DNA of 64,000 nucleotides. Source: Acidobacteriota bacterium. GTDB taxonomy: Bacteria; Acidobacteriota; Terriglobia; Acidiferrales; UBA7541. The translations under genes were made by a program, and so were the position numbers. The notes under the pieces were generated by a model, which searched no databases, was not told where the DNA came from, and saw only the letters and a list, made by a program, of their open reading frames with translations. The stretch covers positions 62,001-126,000 of the forward strand of contig QHYK01000043.1 in assembly GCA_003224085.1 (NCBI GenBank). The letters are read 5' to 3'. Of the stretch, positions 9,509-19,171 are shown piece by piece (the first letter of the stretch is position 1; each line of letters opens with the position of its first letter).

Positions 9509-12500
9509 CTATTCGGCGTGGGACCAGCGGGTAGCCTCGGCATAGAGTGCGCGCAGGTCCGAACGCTCCAGGAGGTGATCTGCGCCGGGTTCCTTCTTCA
9601 TTTCGTCGATCAAATTGAGAGCCTGGCGGTAGTGGCCAGCGGCTTCCGAGGCGTTTCCGCTCAAACGAAGTGTATTGCCCAGCAAGTACTGAATCCTCGC
9701 AGTCTCCAGGCGCGCACCGAGCTTTTCGCTCCGGCCCAAGGCGCCGTCCAATTCCTCGCGTGCGTGCGCGTAATCCTTCGTGTTGACCATGGCCTCGGCC
9801 ATAGCCACCGAGCTTTCAAGCGAGAGATGCTTGAGGTTCGCAGCCTCTGCCTGCTGGGTGATGTCACGCAAGGTTGGGATAGCCGATGCCGACTGGCCCT
9901 TCGCGATGGCTACTCTGTCCAAATGCAACTTTGATATCAAAACCTCGTCGCGGTCCGCACCCCGGGATGCCGAGCGCAGGGCTAGATTATAGAGGCCCTT
10001 CGCCGCGCTCAGGTCGGCGCGATAAAACTGTAGATCTCCCTGGGCATTCAGGACTTCTGCTGCAACGCTTTCGTTTTTCAAGTCACGAGCCATCGCTTGC
10101 GCTTCTTCCAGCAGCTTCCAGGACTCGTCGCCGCGTCCCGTCTGGGCCAGGGTGTCAGCCAAATCGGTCAGGAATTCGAGCATATCGCGACCCCGGTTAC
10201 CTATCCCACGAGAGCCTTTAACGGCATCCTGCATGGCGCTCAGCGCGGCTCCCAGCCGGCCTTGGTACTGCAACACTAACCCGATCTGGTGAGATTCCAC
10301 CGCCGCTCCGTGCTCATCGCCAGCTTTTCGCCAGAGGTCCAGGGCGCGCATGAAAGAAGTCATGGCCTCATCGTACTTTCCGGTCGCACTGTATGCCTCG
10401 CCAATGGCGGCTACGGTTTCTGCGATGTCCCCCTGCACATTCAGTTTTTCCCGAAGCTGCAACGCTTGCTGGAGATAGGTAAGAGAATTGTCGGTGTCGC
10501 CCTTGGCGAGGTACACGGTGCCGATGGCTGTAAGAGACACTGCCTGGTAGTTCTCGTCGCCGGTGTCGCGCTGAATCTGCAGCGATTCCTTATAGTTCTG
10601 CAGCGCCTTGTCATACTGGCCTCGAGCCTGGTAGAGGCTGCCGACATCAATGAGGGTGTTTCCGACCTCTTTCTTTGCGCCGATCTTGCGCCGCATTTTC
10701 AGGGCCCGCTCGTAGCTGGCCAGGGCCATGTCCGACTTGCCCATGGTCATTTGCACCTGGGCCATCTCGTCGATGGCGGCGGCTACTCCACGCTTTTGAC
10801 CGATCTTTTCGTTGATGGCGATCGATTGCTCGTAGTTCCGTAGCGCTTCCTCTGGTTTGTTCATCAGGCGATAGGAAATACCCATGCTGAGCAGGATCAA
10901 GCCTTTCTGCTCCTGGTTATCCACCTGGACGGCGAGGCTGAGACCTTTGTTCAGGGGTTCGAGGGCGGCTTGCGGGTTGTCCTTCATGATTTCGACAACG
11001 CCGATTTGCCACAAGGCCTTTATGTTTTTGGGATCCGACTGCAGGATTTTTGAGAACTGCGTCCGGGCCTTGTTGTAATCACCTTTATCTACATAGAGGC
11101 TACCGAGGGCGTACTCGACGTCGGCGTTATCGGGAAAAGTCTTTGTGAGGTTCTCGTAAGCTTCGATGGCTTTCTTGTTGTCCTTCATCATGCGAGCATG
11201 ATTTGCTTCGATCAGGTATTTTTCCGCGAGAGGCAGTTGCTGACTGAACTCCAGGGCCTTGCGAGAATACTTTTCCGCGTCGGCGTCGTATCCGAGCGCC
11301 GAATTGGTCTCCGCCAAGCGCGAGTAAGCGAGGGCAAACTGGGGATCTTCTTGGATGGCGGCTTGGAGCGTCTTAATGGCCTCGAGGTTCTTGCCGTCGC
11401 GCAAAAGCTGTACACCCTGATTGTAATCGCGGAGCGCCGGCACGGAATTTGATGACGGGTGGAAGGAACTGGCCTTTAACTCTTTCAGCACGTCCGAGGA
11501 GACGGCCAGGTTCTTGCGGATAAGCTCGGCGAGGCCGTCAACAGTGCCGGGAATCTCTTTTTCACTGGCGGCTTCGATTTTCAGAGGGGTGCGGCTGTTG
11601 TGCTTCAGGTCCAGCAACGTGGCGTCGATGCGAATTTGGTTGCCGAACTTGGCGTATTGGCCCCAGACGACAGTATCAGCACTGCTGAACTCCGCGATAC
11701 GGTTGACCGTGGTGGGATCGATGGACGTCCCGGAAGTGATCCTCAAATCGGAGAGTACCTGGTGCAAGCGGTCGGGAGAAATAGTGCGCAGATGCGCGGA
11801 CTGGCCTACGTCTGTGCTGAGCATGTCCGCAAGGCTTGGGCCAAGCCAATCGAGCGATGCGTCGCCGGACGCATTTCGGAAAGGGAGAATGGCCAGGGAA
11901 GCCTGTTCCACAAGGGTAGCGCGCTTCCAGGCGGAACCGGAAAAAATCTTGCCGCGGAAGACAGTTCCTAGTGCTGCGAACAAGACGACCGCGGCGACCC
12001 CGGCGATCCAAGTGCGATAGCGCGCGAAGGGTGAGATTTCTTCGGCCGGAGAAGTGGGGATCACTGGAGGCGTGGGCGCGACAGTTCGCACACTGGTGGG
12101 CATTTCCTCACCTAGGTCCTCGAGAATTTCTCTGGCTGTGGAGTAACGATGGTCACGATCGATTTCCAGGCACTGCATCACCACATCGCTGATCGCCTTT
12201 GGAATCGTTGGATCTATTTCCGCGGGAGGCAGAGGCCGCTCCTGAGTACGTTTCAAAAGGGTCGCTAGAGCTGTGTCCGCCTTATACGGAGAAATGCCGG
12301 TCAGCATTTCATAAAAAACTATGCCGAGAGCAAACAGATCTGAGCGCGCGTCGACCTTGATGCCCTTGGCCTGCTCGGGTGACATATATTCCGGTGTGCC
12401 CATCAATGCGCCCGTCTGTGTCATACCCGGTGTTTCTAGGGAATGCGCGATGCCAAAGTCCATCACGTAAACGCGATCCTTCGCGTCCAGCATGATGTTT

Positions 12501-13117
12501 TGAGGTTTCAGATCGCGGTGAACCACACCGGCAGCGTGTGCAGATTCCAGTGCGTGGCAAACTTGGGCGATGATTCGAACTGTCTCTTCGAGCGGAAGTT
12601 TCCCTCTTTCCCGGAGCACGGCGCGAAGGTCGCGGCCCTCGACGTACTCCATGGTGATGAACTTGAAGCCCTTGGTTTGTCCGAGGTCGAAAATGCGGAT
12701 GACATTGCGGTGGGTAACTTCGCGAGCGAGGATCAACTCCTGTTTGAACCGGCGCAGGATTTCCGGATTGCTGGCGAGGTCCGGGCGTATCAGCTTGAGA
12801 GCAACGAGGCGTTCGAGCTCCGTGTCGCGCGCCTTATAAACGGATCCCATGCCACCCTGACCGAGCAATGCGAGGATTTCGTAACGATCGGCCAGCAGTG
12901 TCCCTACAAGCTCGTCTCCCTGGGGATAGGGGGCATCAGGCGGCGGAGAGACCGCGACTGACCATGCGGAACTGCCACGGGGAGTGGTGCCTGCGGGTAG
13001 TGCGCCGCTCGGAACGGCTCCGTCGAGCGTCTGGTCATGCAATGGTAATGGTGTGCTGCACTTGGTACAGCTGATGGCCGTGGGCGGATTTTCAGCCTGA
13101 CAAAGAGGACATTGCAT
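9509..13117 (-). CDS. Serine/threonine protein kinase with N-terminal zinc ribbon and C-terminal TPR array
   Basis: MQCPLCQAENPPTAISCTKCSTPLP; kinase motifs LLGQGGMGSVYKA, VVHRDLKPQNIML, DFGIAHSLE, GTPEYMSPEQ; many TPR repeats. Confidence 0.95.
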   Translation of the reverse strand: MQCPLCQAENPPTAISCTKCSTPLPLHDQTLDGAVPSGALPAGTTPRGSSAWSVAVSPPPDAPYPQGDELVGTLLADRYEILALLGQGGMGSVYKARDTELERLVALKLIRPDLASNPEILRRFKQELILAREVTHRNVIRIFDLGQTKGFKFITMEYVEGRDLRAVLRERGKLPLEETVRIIAQVCHALESAHAAGVVHRDLKPQNIMLDAKDRVYVMDFGIAHSLETPGMTQTGALMGTPEYMSPEQAKGIKVDARSDLFALGIVFYEMLTGISPYKADTALATLLKRTQERPLPPAEIDPTIPKAISDVVMQCLEIDRDHRYSTAREILEDLGEEMPTSVRTVAPTPPVIPTSPAEEISPFARYRTWIAGVAAVVLFAALGTVFRGKIFSGSAWKRATLVEQASLAILPFRNASGDASLDWLGPSLADMLSTDVGQSAHLRTISPDRLHQVLSDLRITSGTSIDPTTVNRIAEFSSADTVVWGQYAKFGNQIRIDATLLDLKHNSRTPLKIEAASEKEIPGTVDGLAELIRKNLAVSSDVLKELKASSFHPSSNSVPALRDYNQGVQLLRDGKNLEAIKTLQAAIQEDPQFALAYSRLAETNSALGYDADAEKYSRKALEFSQQLPLAEKYLIEANHARMMKDNKKAIEAYENLTKTFPDNADVEYALGSLYVDKGDYNKARTQFSKILQSDPKNIKALWQIGVVEIMKDNPQAALEPLNKGLSLAVQVDNQEQKGLILLSMGISYRLMNKPEEALRNYEQSIAINEKIGQKRGVAAAIDEMAQVQMTMGKSDMALASYERALKMRRKIGAKKEVGNTLIDVGSLYQARGQYDKALQNYKESLQIQRDTGDENYQAVSLTAIGTVYLAKGDTDNSLTYLQQALQLREKLNVQGDIAETVAAIGEAYSATGKYDEAMTSFMRALDLWRKAGDEHGAAVESHQIGLVLQYQGRLGAALSAMQDAVKGSRGIGNRGRDMLEFLTDLADTLAQTGRGDESWKLLEEAQAMARDLKNESVAAEVLNAQGDLQFYRADLSAAKGLYNLALRSASRGADRDEVLISKLHLDRVAIAKGQSASAIPTLRDITQQAEAANLKHLSLESSVAMAEAMVNTKDYAHAREELDGALGRSEKLGARLETARIQYLLGNTLRLSGNASEAAGHYRQALNLIDEMKKEPGADHLLERSDLRALYAEATRWSHAE

Positions 13118-13234
13118 GGAGTGCCAGTCTAGCGCACCGAACTGCTCTTCATTATGAGAGTTGGTCGCCCGTATGCAAGCGGTATGTTAGGGTAGGGACG
13201 GCTCCCTTTCTCCCCGTCCCTAACAGTTCTTGAG

Positions 13235-13432
13235 GTGATCTACGGGGCGGCAGCTGCGCTCCTCTTTAACAAACTGTTCTTCTCAAGCTTCAGTCCCGCG
13301 GTCGGCTTCGTGGCTCGTCCGCTGGGCGGCACGATTTTCGGTCACTTCGGCGTTCGCATCGGCCGCAAGGCGATGCTGGCCATGACGATCCTCATCATGG
13401 GTTTCGGTACGTTCCTGATCGGCTGGCGCTAG
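13235..13432 (+). pseudogene. Fragment of MFS (metabolite:H+ symporter-like) transporter
   Basis: SPAVGFVARPLGGTIFGHFGVRIGRKAMLAMTILIMGFGTFLIG resembles the TM2-TM3 loop region of MHS-type MFS; no remainder adjacent. Confidence 0.65.
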
Positions 13433-13519
13433 GCCTCAAGAGCACCGATTTTGACAATTGAAGCAGCGATTCCGCAATGAACAAGGGATGACATGGGGAT
13501 CACGCCTATTTCACGCAGG

Positions 13520-13954
13520 TTAGGCGGTTTCTGCTTGTTGCATGGATCCGCGGCTGATTCGTATGACTCTCGGGAGAGAGAAAAAGGGGCGGCAGAGAAA
13601 AGACAAAATGCACAAACAAGAACAAGCATCGAGCGCAAAGTAAGGAAACGTAACACGTTCTTTAGACGCAGTAGAAGTCCAATTTGAATTCGCTCCACTT
13701 GCCGAAAACCCGAAAACGAGGTTTTGCCAACTACCAAGAGCATTGTGGGTGCAAAATCGGCATGCCGTCAACCATGGGCGCATAGCAATTGACCTTCGAT
13801 CCGCAGCATGCGAACGACAGATGGGGCCAGTTGCCCCAGAAAGCGCCAACAGAGCATGGAACTCTGCATCCAAAGTCACCACGATCCAGCCGCCCTGACA
13901 CGCAAAGTCGAGAATCTTTGCGTCGCTGCGCCCCCCTCCCTTGGAGGGTCTCAT
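13520..13954 (-). pseudogene. Degenerate DUF5615/PIN-like protein remnant
   Basis: GGRSDAKILDFACQGGWIVVTLDAEFHALLALSGATGP resembles the DUF5615 N-terminus, then the reading frame loses family character. Confidence 0.45.
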
Positions 13955-14121
13955 TTCCTTACGCCAGAGATATAAGGATGTGTGTCCCGGGCAGGAAATT
14001 CACCTCTCGAGGGATCTTGCGATGGTAACGGCTGGATTCGATCCATCTCCAATGAATGTCGAGATGTGTGCTACAATGAATGCTAGTGTGTGCTACAGAA
14101 TAGCAATGCTAGGAGAAGAGC

Positions 14122-14430
14122 ATGAAACGTGCTGCTCAATCTGCAAGTTCGAGAACAGGAAAAAGCACCAGCATTAGCGGGCCTGGAAAGCTCCGTGAGG
14201 TGATGGTCATCGCCGAAGAGCAAGGCCTATTGCGCGGGGAAAGGAACCAAGTGGTCCGGGGTAGAATGCCTAAGGCCCTGGTGGCACAGGCAAAGAAGCG
14301 CACCGGAGTTGTTTCTGATACCGATCTCATCGAGCTGGCGTTGGCTAACATTGCGGTCGCTGACGACTACGCTGACTGGCTGCTTGCTCGCCGTGGCACC
14401 ATCGACCGCGAGGCTGACCTTGAATTCTGA
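14122..14430 (+). CDS. Putative antitoxin partner of PIN toxin
   Basis: Small ORF overlapping the start of the downstream PIN-domain gene. Confidence 0.55.
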   Translation: MKRAAQSASSRTGKSTSISGPGKLREVMVIAEEQGLLRGERNQVVRGRMPKALVAQAKKRTGVVSDTDLIELALANIAVADDYADWLLARRGTIDREADLEF

Positions 14431-14989
14431 ATTTCAGGGCACCCTTAGACGCCTTAAGCCCGAAAAGCACAGAATACCGCTCAAACCGCGTCCCGAATCG
14501 GAACTCGACTTCATCGAGTCCACCGGCAGTTGGACCACCAAGCTGCTGTACGACACCACGGTTTATATCGACATTCTCCAGAACCGTTTTCCGCGAAGGG
14601 GAGACGTCATGCTCCGGGCGGCCGAGGCGTGGCATTCGCCAGTAACAGAAGCGGAACTAGCCGCAACCTGCGGTCTACTTGACCCCGCACATGCCCAGAC
14701 ACGCGGGATCATGGAACAGGTTGTTGGGGTGATCGAAAGGCGGCCAGGCCATCGCACACTCGCAACTGATTCCGAAATATGGCGTGAAGCGGGAATTCTG
14801 TCCGGTACACTCGCCCGGCTGCAGGGATACAAGAGCGACCAGCGACGCCGGGTGTTGAACGATGCCTTGCTATTCGCCACAGCTAGAAAGCATGGCTGCT
14901 CTGTGCTAACCCGCAATGTTCTTGATTTTGATTTCTTGCAACAACTCGATCCTTCCGGGAAGGTTCTATTTTACAGCGCTTGTGTTTGA
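14420..14989 (+). CDS. PIN-domain protein (probable VapC-like toxin)
   Basis: LLYDTTVYIDILQ...SPVTEAELA...RRRVLNDALLFATARKHGCSVLTRNVLDFDFL; TTG start assumed. Confidence 0.7.
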   Translation: MNSEFQGTLRRLKPEKHRIPLKPRPESELDFIESTGSWTTKLLYDTTVYIDILQNRFPRRGDVMLRAAEAWHSPVTEAELAATCGLLDPAHAQTRGIMEQVVGVIERRPGHRTLATDSEIWREAGILSGTLARLQGYKSDQRRRVLNDALLFATARKHGCSVLTRNVLDFDFLQQLDPSGKVLFYSACV

Positions 14990-15346
14990 GGACTCCCCAC
15001 GCCTTACAGTGATTCTGGGGAAAGTATTAGCAAAGGAGAGATATCCACAGTTGTTGTTGCGGCGCGTGCCTGTGGAAATGTGAAAAATTTGAGTTTGCTG
15101 ACCGGCTACACTGGCGGGCAGCAGGCGTCCTGCGGTCATGAATATCCACGCCTAACACTCGATGTTTACCTTTAGATTTTCAGCCGCGGGATGCGATGCC
15201 CTCTAGTTTGTTTCGAACTCGCGGGCGTGGTTCGGCTCAGATGACAGGAACGGCCCAATTTGCCGCTACTATCGCGCTGGCTGCTGCCAACGGGTATACA
15301 ATTGCCCCAACGGCGACGCAATGGCAGCGTCGAGAAAGAGGCAAGT

Positions 15347-15784
15347 ATGCAAGTTGCAGCGGCCCAGGCAGCGCCAGAAAACGTCCGCGCGTTTATTCAG
15401 GAGTATTTCGATGCCTGGAAAGGCACCGATGAAGACAAAATTCTCGCCTACTATTCGGATGATGTGGTACTCCAGCTTCCGACGGGAACACTCGAAGGGA
15501 AGATAGCCGTGCGAGATAACTTTGTCCGACCGTTCATCGCCGCGTTCCCTGGCAATGTACATTCCATTCGGAACTTGGCCCACGCCAAAAATCTGGTCGC
15601 GGTGGAATGGAGTTTTGACGCTGTGCACAAAGGCGATTTTGGCAAAATCGTGGCTACGGGCAAAAAGGTTCAGGTTCCTGGTTGTTCCTTCTACGAGTAC
15701 GACCTTGGATCCAGAAAGATTCCGGCAGGAAGAATCTACTTCGATTTTGCTACGCTCTTGCGACAAATTGGCGCGGGAGCGTAA
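15347..15784 (+). CDS. SnoaL/NTF2-like protein
   Basis: VRAFIQEYFDAWKGTDEDKILAYYSDDVVLQLPTGTLEGKIAVRDNFVRPFIAAFP... Confidence 0.72.
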   Translation: MQVAAAQAAPENVRAFIQEYFDAWKGTDEDKILAYYSDDVVLQLPTGTLEGKIAVRDNFVRPFIAAFPGNVHSIRNLAHAKNLVAVEWSFDAVHKGDFGKIVATGKKVQVPGCSFYEYDLGSRKIPAGRIYFDFATLLRQIGAGA

Positions 15785-15911
15785 GACTCCCGGCGGGCTA
15801 ACTCGGAATCATGTTACAAGCTTGATCCAGCATGGAACTCGACCTGCGTCAAACTTGCCACGAAATCGTGGAGAAAAGTTCTAAAATCGTCCCCTTAGGC
15901 GCTCCATAATT

Positions 15912-16451
15912 TCAATCCCTTACAGCGACTGGTTTTTCGGCGTGGGACCACAAAGGACCATTTGCTGTTTCTGCGGCTGGCTGAATCAATTCAACCAACT
16001 TCAGATGGGCGGCTCGCTTTTCCGGGGTTAGAGCCTGTGCGTACATGTCTAGAGTCAATCTGCTGTTCGCGTGCCGCATCAGTTCTTGGACCGTCTTCAA
16101 GTCTTCAGCGCCACCTCTTAGCAGCGTTGCAAACGTTCTACGGAAAGAATGCCATCCGAGAACCTTGGTGATGACTATGCGCTTCGCGGCGGGATGAACG
16201 TAGCACTTCAGCATTGTTTCCGGCCAGTACGGTTGCTTGCCGTCCATATCGGGGCTGGCAAACACCCAGTCACCCGGCTGTCGGTACGGTGCCTGCCTGC
16301 TCCAATCTCGCAGAACATCAAGCAGGGAGCCAGCTATAGGTACAGGCTTCAGGGAAGCCTCAGTCCCGGCGCTCCTCTCTCTGCTGTCTTTAAGCTCCCG
16401 ACCGAGGTAGGGAACAACGAGCCGATTTCCGCACTTTCCGGCCTGCTCCAT
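15912..16451 (-). pseudogene. Tyrosine recombinase/integrase, C-terminal catalytic part only
   Basis: LGWHSFRRTFATLLRGGAEDLKTVQELMRHANSRLTLDMYAQALTPEKRAA (HxxR and Y motifs); N-terminal domains missing. Confidence 0.75.
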
Positions 16452-16627
16452 CGCTGAAATCTTACCGTCTTGGACGCTCTTTATCAGCAGTTCATCTCGC
16501 TTTTTGTGGTCACTTGTTTGGTTTCGTGACCCTCGGCCTGTGGAACTCTGCTTGGCACCAGAGCCACGAGGGTCGCGGCGAGGATTGCTCTTCTCATGTT
16601 TGCTTCTAAGATGGCTTGTGGCTTGAT

Positions 16628-17779
16628 TTAGACGCCTTTCCGAGACCCTTCGACTTGAGTCTCACCATCTGACATGCAGAGGCGGACCCGCGGTACGCCG
16701 GAATGTTGCTCGATCCGGTCAGCCAAGGGTTTCGAATGCGTGGTAATCCAGAGCTGGGTGTTTTTCGCTGCGCGAACGATTAAATGCGCCAGGGCATCCA
16801 TAATGTCTGGATGCAGGCTAGTCTCTGGTTCGTTGAGTGCCAATAGCGACGGTGGACGTGGGCTAAGCAGTGCCGCGCAAAGACATAAGAACCGCACTTG
16901 TCCGTCCGAGAATTCTTGCGTCTGCAAGGGACGGAGCAGGCCGGGAATTTTCATCTTTACGCTGAAGAGGGTATTCATAGCTTCGATAACCAGAGTCGCG
17001 CCGCCAAAGGCCTCGGCTACGGTCTGTCGAAGGGCAGTACCATCGCCGATTTCAAGAATTGTTTGGAGAGCAGCTGCAAGGTCCGAGCCGTCATGACTAA
17101 GAACTGGTGTATAGACACCAATTTGCGGCTGCCGCACAGGGGACTCCAGGTCTGTACGGAAATGATGATAAAAACGCCAGCTCAAGATCTGCTGGCGTAT
17201 TGCGGATATTTCTGGATAGAGGTGCGGATCAACGATCTGCGACAGGACGGACTCGTGTTTCGAAATCTGGAAGGGATAAGTGGCCATATTGCCTTCAGCG
17301 TTGCGCAACGACGCCGAAGGTTCGTCCCGTTTCAACATAGCCACGCGACGTTTCGTTTCAGAGGGCCAGATATACCAGATATATTCTTCCTTTACGCGAG
17401 GGTCGAGTGTGAACATGGTTCCCAGTGCATGCTCGTTTAGGGAGGGGAGCCCGATTTGTAGCTCGTACCCGAACTTCTCCGATTCAAAGCCAAGCACGAC
17501 TCGTTTTGGAGGTTTCTTACGCTGATAGCGAACGCGCTCGCCTCCGGCCCAGAATACGCTTGGCGTGCCGCCCTCCTCGGCTATCGCTCGCGCCAATTGC
17601 CCTTGCGCCGCGCGCGCCATCAAGACAAGGGAGTTGTAAAGATTTGACTTTCCACAGCCGTTCGGGCCGGTGAGGACATTAATTGGCTTCAATTCAAGGT
17701 CGAGGTCCCGAACAGACCTATAACCGCACACATGGATCTGCTTGATCACGGTTTGGAAACAATACCAGACTGAGGCCAA
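16628..17779 (-). CDS. AAA family ATPase (RecF/OLD-like, AAA_21)
   Basis: VIKQIHVCGYRSVRDLDLELKPINVLTGPNGCGKSNLYNSL (Walker A); SLLALNEPETSLHPDIMDALAHLI; LWITTHSKPLADRI. Confidence 0.88.
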   Translation of the reverse strand: MASVWYCFQTVIKQIHVCGYRSVRDLDLELKPINVLTGPNGCGKSNLYNSLVLMARAAQGQLARAIAEEGGTPSVFWAGGERVRYQRKKPPKRVVLGFESEKFGYELQIGLPSLNEHALGTMFTLDPRVKEEYIWYIWPSETKRRVAMLKRDEPSASLRNAEGNMATYPFQISKHESVLSQIVDPHLYPEISAIRQQILSWRFYHHFRTDLESPVRQPQIGVYTPVLSHDGSDLAAALQTILEIGDGTALRQTVAEAFGGATLVIEAMNTLFSVKMKIPGLLRPLQTQEFSDGQVRFLCLCAALLSPRPPSLLALNEPETSLHPDIMDALAHLIVRAAKNTQLWITTHSKPLADRIEQHSGVPRVRLCMSDGETQVEGSRKGV

Positions 17780-18482
17780 CCCGGGTTCGTTTCCGTGTAC
17801 CGGGCATGTACCTCAATCCGTGAAATGTGCCTAATCTGGCGTCTTTGCCGTGCTGAGAATACGATAAGTTACGTGCTATCAACAAGGGCTATAGGTTTGA
17901 ATCCCACCCACATTTCCAACAAGATCCTTCTCACGTCCTTTACGTCAGGGTGGCTCGTCTGGCAGAACCCATGACTTACCTTTCCTGCCTCCACGCCTAC
18001 GAACCAAAGAGAGTAAAATCGAGACGATTTTCGAGTACTGCGTGGGGTTGGGGATGTCCGCTGTCATGATCAGCATGGACCTGGACGGTCTAACCTCAAA
18101 ACGAAAGCTCAACACCGTCTGACTTCAACCCCGAGATCTTCAGCAGTTAATCAAACAAAAGTTTCAATCACAATGATAATTCGAAAGGGTGCTGGCTTCG
18201 ACGGATTCGGATCAGGGCAAAATTTGGGGCCCGTCGCGAGGTCTAGCTCCAGTACCTTGTCCTACCTTTCGTGTAGGATTTTTTGAACTTGCGCGAGGCC
18301 ACGGCGAAGAGTATCTTCTGCTTGCGTTACCAACCAAGATCGTTTCAGGGGAGCCGTCGCCCAGTTAGGCAAAAGCGATCTGGTCAGCGCTCGACAGCTT
18401 ACTTTTCGATTCTGATAGGGGACCTCCTTGCTGCGTCGCTAGCGCACGGCAGTTTCTCAGGGACGGCCTGAGGCTGTGAGGC

Positions 18483-19169
18483 TTGAGAGACGTGACGACC
18501 CAAAGTTTGTCTCTGGCCACCCGGGCCAATATACGCGCTTCCGCTAGCGACGAGGACCTTTCCAGGCTGACAGATGAGCAATTGATTCATTGCCTTAGAG
18601 CTGGAAGAAATGAGGCGATGACTTATCTTTTTGACCGCTATTACGTCGTCGTGCGCAGCATTGCGAGGAAACTGCTGCGAAATCCGGAAGATGTAGCCGA
18701 CGTGGTTCAGGAAGCATTTCTGGACGTTTATCAAAATGCCAGAAGTTTCGATCCCAGCAAAGGAGCGTTGAAGGGATGGCTTTCGTGCCTGACTTATCAT
18801 CGCTGCTTGCGAAAATTGCGCTCCGTGAAAAGGAAGGAATGGCAATCCGGTGATAGCGAAGCGCTTTCGTCTGTCCTCGATGCGCACATCAAGCCCGAGC
18901 ATTGGATCCGGTCGCTCGATTTCCGGAAGTGCCTGGAGAAAGCGCTGACTTCGGTAAATGAAAAGCAGCGCCGGACCATGGTCCTGTATTTCTATGAAGG
19001 GAAAGAACTTGCCGCGATCGCCAAGGAAATCGGCGAGAGCTTTGGGAATGCGCGCCATCATTTATATAGAGGCCTCGCGAAAGTGCGGAGCGAGTTGGTC
19101 CAAAACCGGCTGCTTGCGGGCTATACAGAGTTTGGAAGTATGGAGAGCATCAAGAAGGCGGTACGCTGA
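18483..19169 (+). CDS. ECF RNA polymerase sigma factor
   Basis: DVADVVQEAFLDVYQNARSFDPSKGALKGWLSCLTYHRCLRKLR...; coupled to anti-sigma gene. Confidence 0.9.
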   Translation: MRDVTTQSLSLATRANIRASASDEDLSRLTDEQLIHCLRAGRNEAMTYLFDRYYVVVRSIARKLLRNPEDVADVVQEAFLDVYQNARSFDPSKGALKGWLSCLTYHRCLRKLRSVKRKEWQSGDSEALSSVLDAHIKPEHWIRSLDFRKCLEKALTSVNEKQRRTMVLYFYEGKELAAIAKEIGESFGNARHHLYRGLAKVRSELVQNRLLAGYTEFGSMESIKKAVR

Positions 19170-19171
19170 CT

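Noticed and set aside
15870-15910. tRNA 3'-end-like att site (CCCCTTAGGCGCTCCA) next to the integrase
   Set aside because: Only a short resemblance; no second copy found by eye.
15912-17779. Prophage or complete defence island
   Set aside because: Single truncated integrase and one ATPase; no phage structural genes or recognised defence partner.
17885-17925. tRNA-like T-arm (GGTTTGAATCCCACC)
   Set aside because: T-stem has mismatches and no acceptor or anticodon arm could be drawn.
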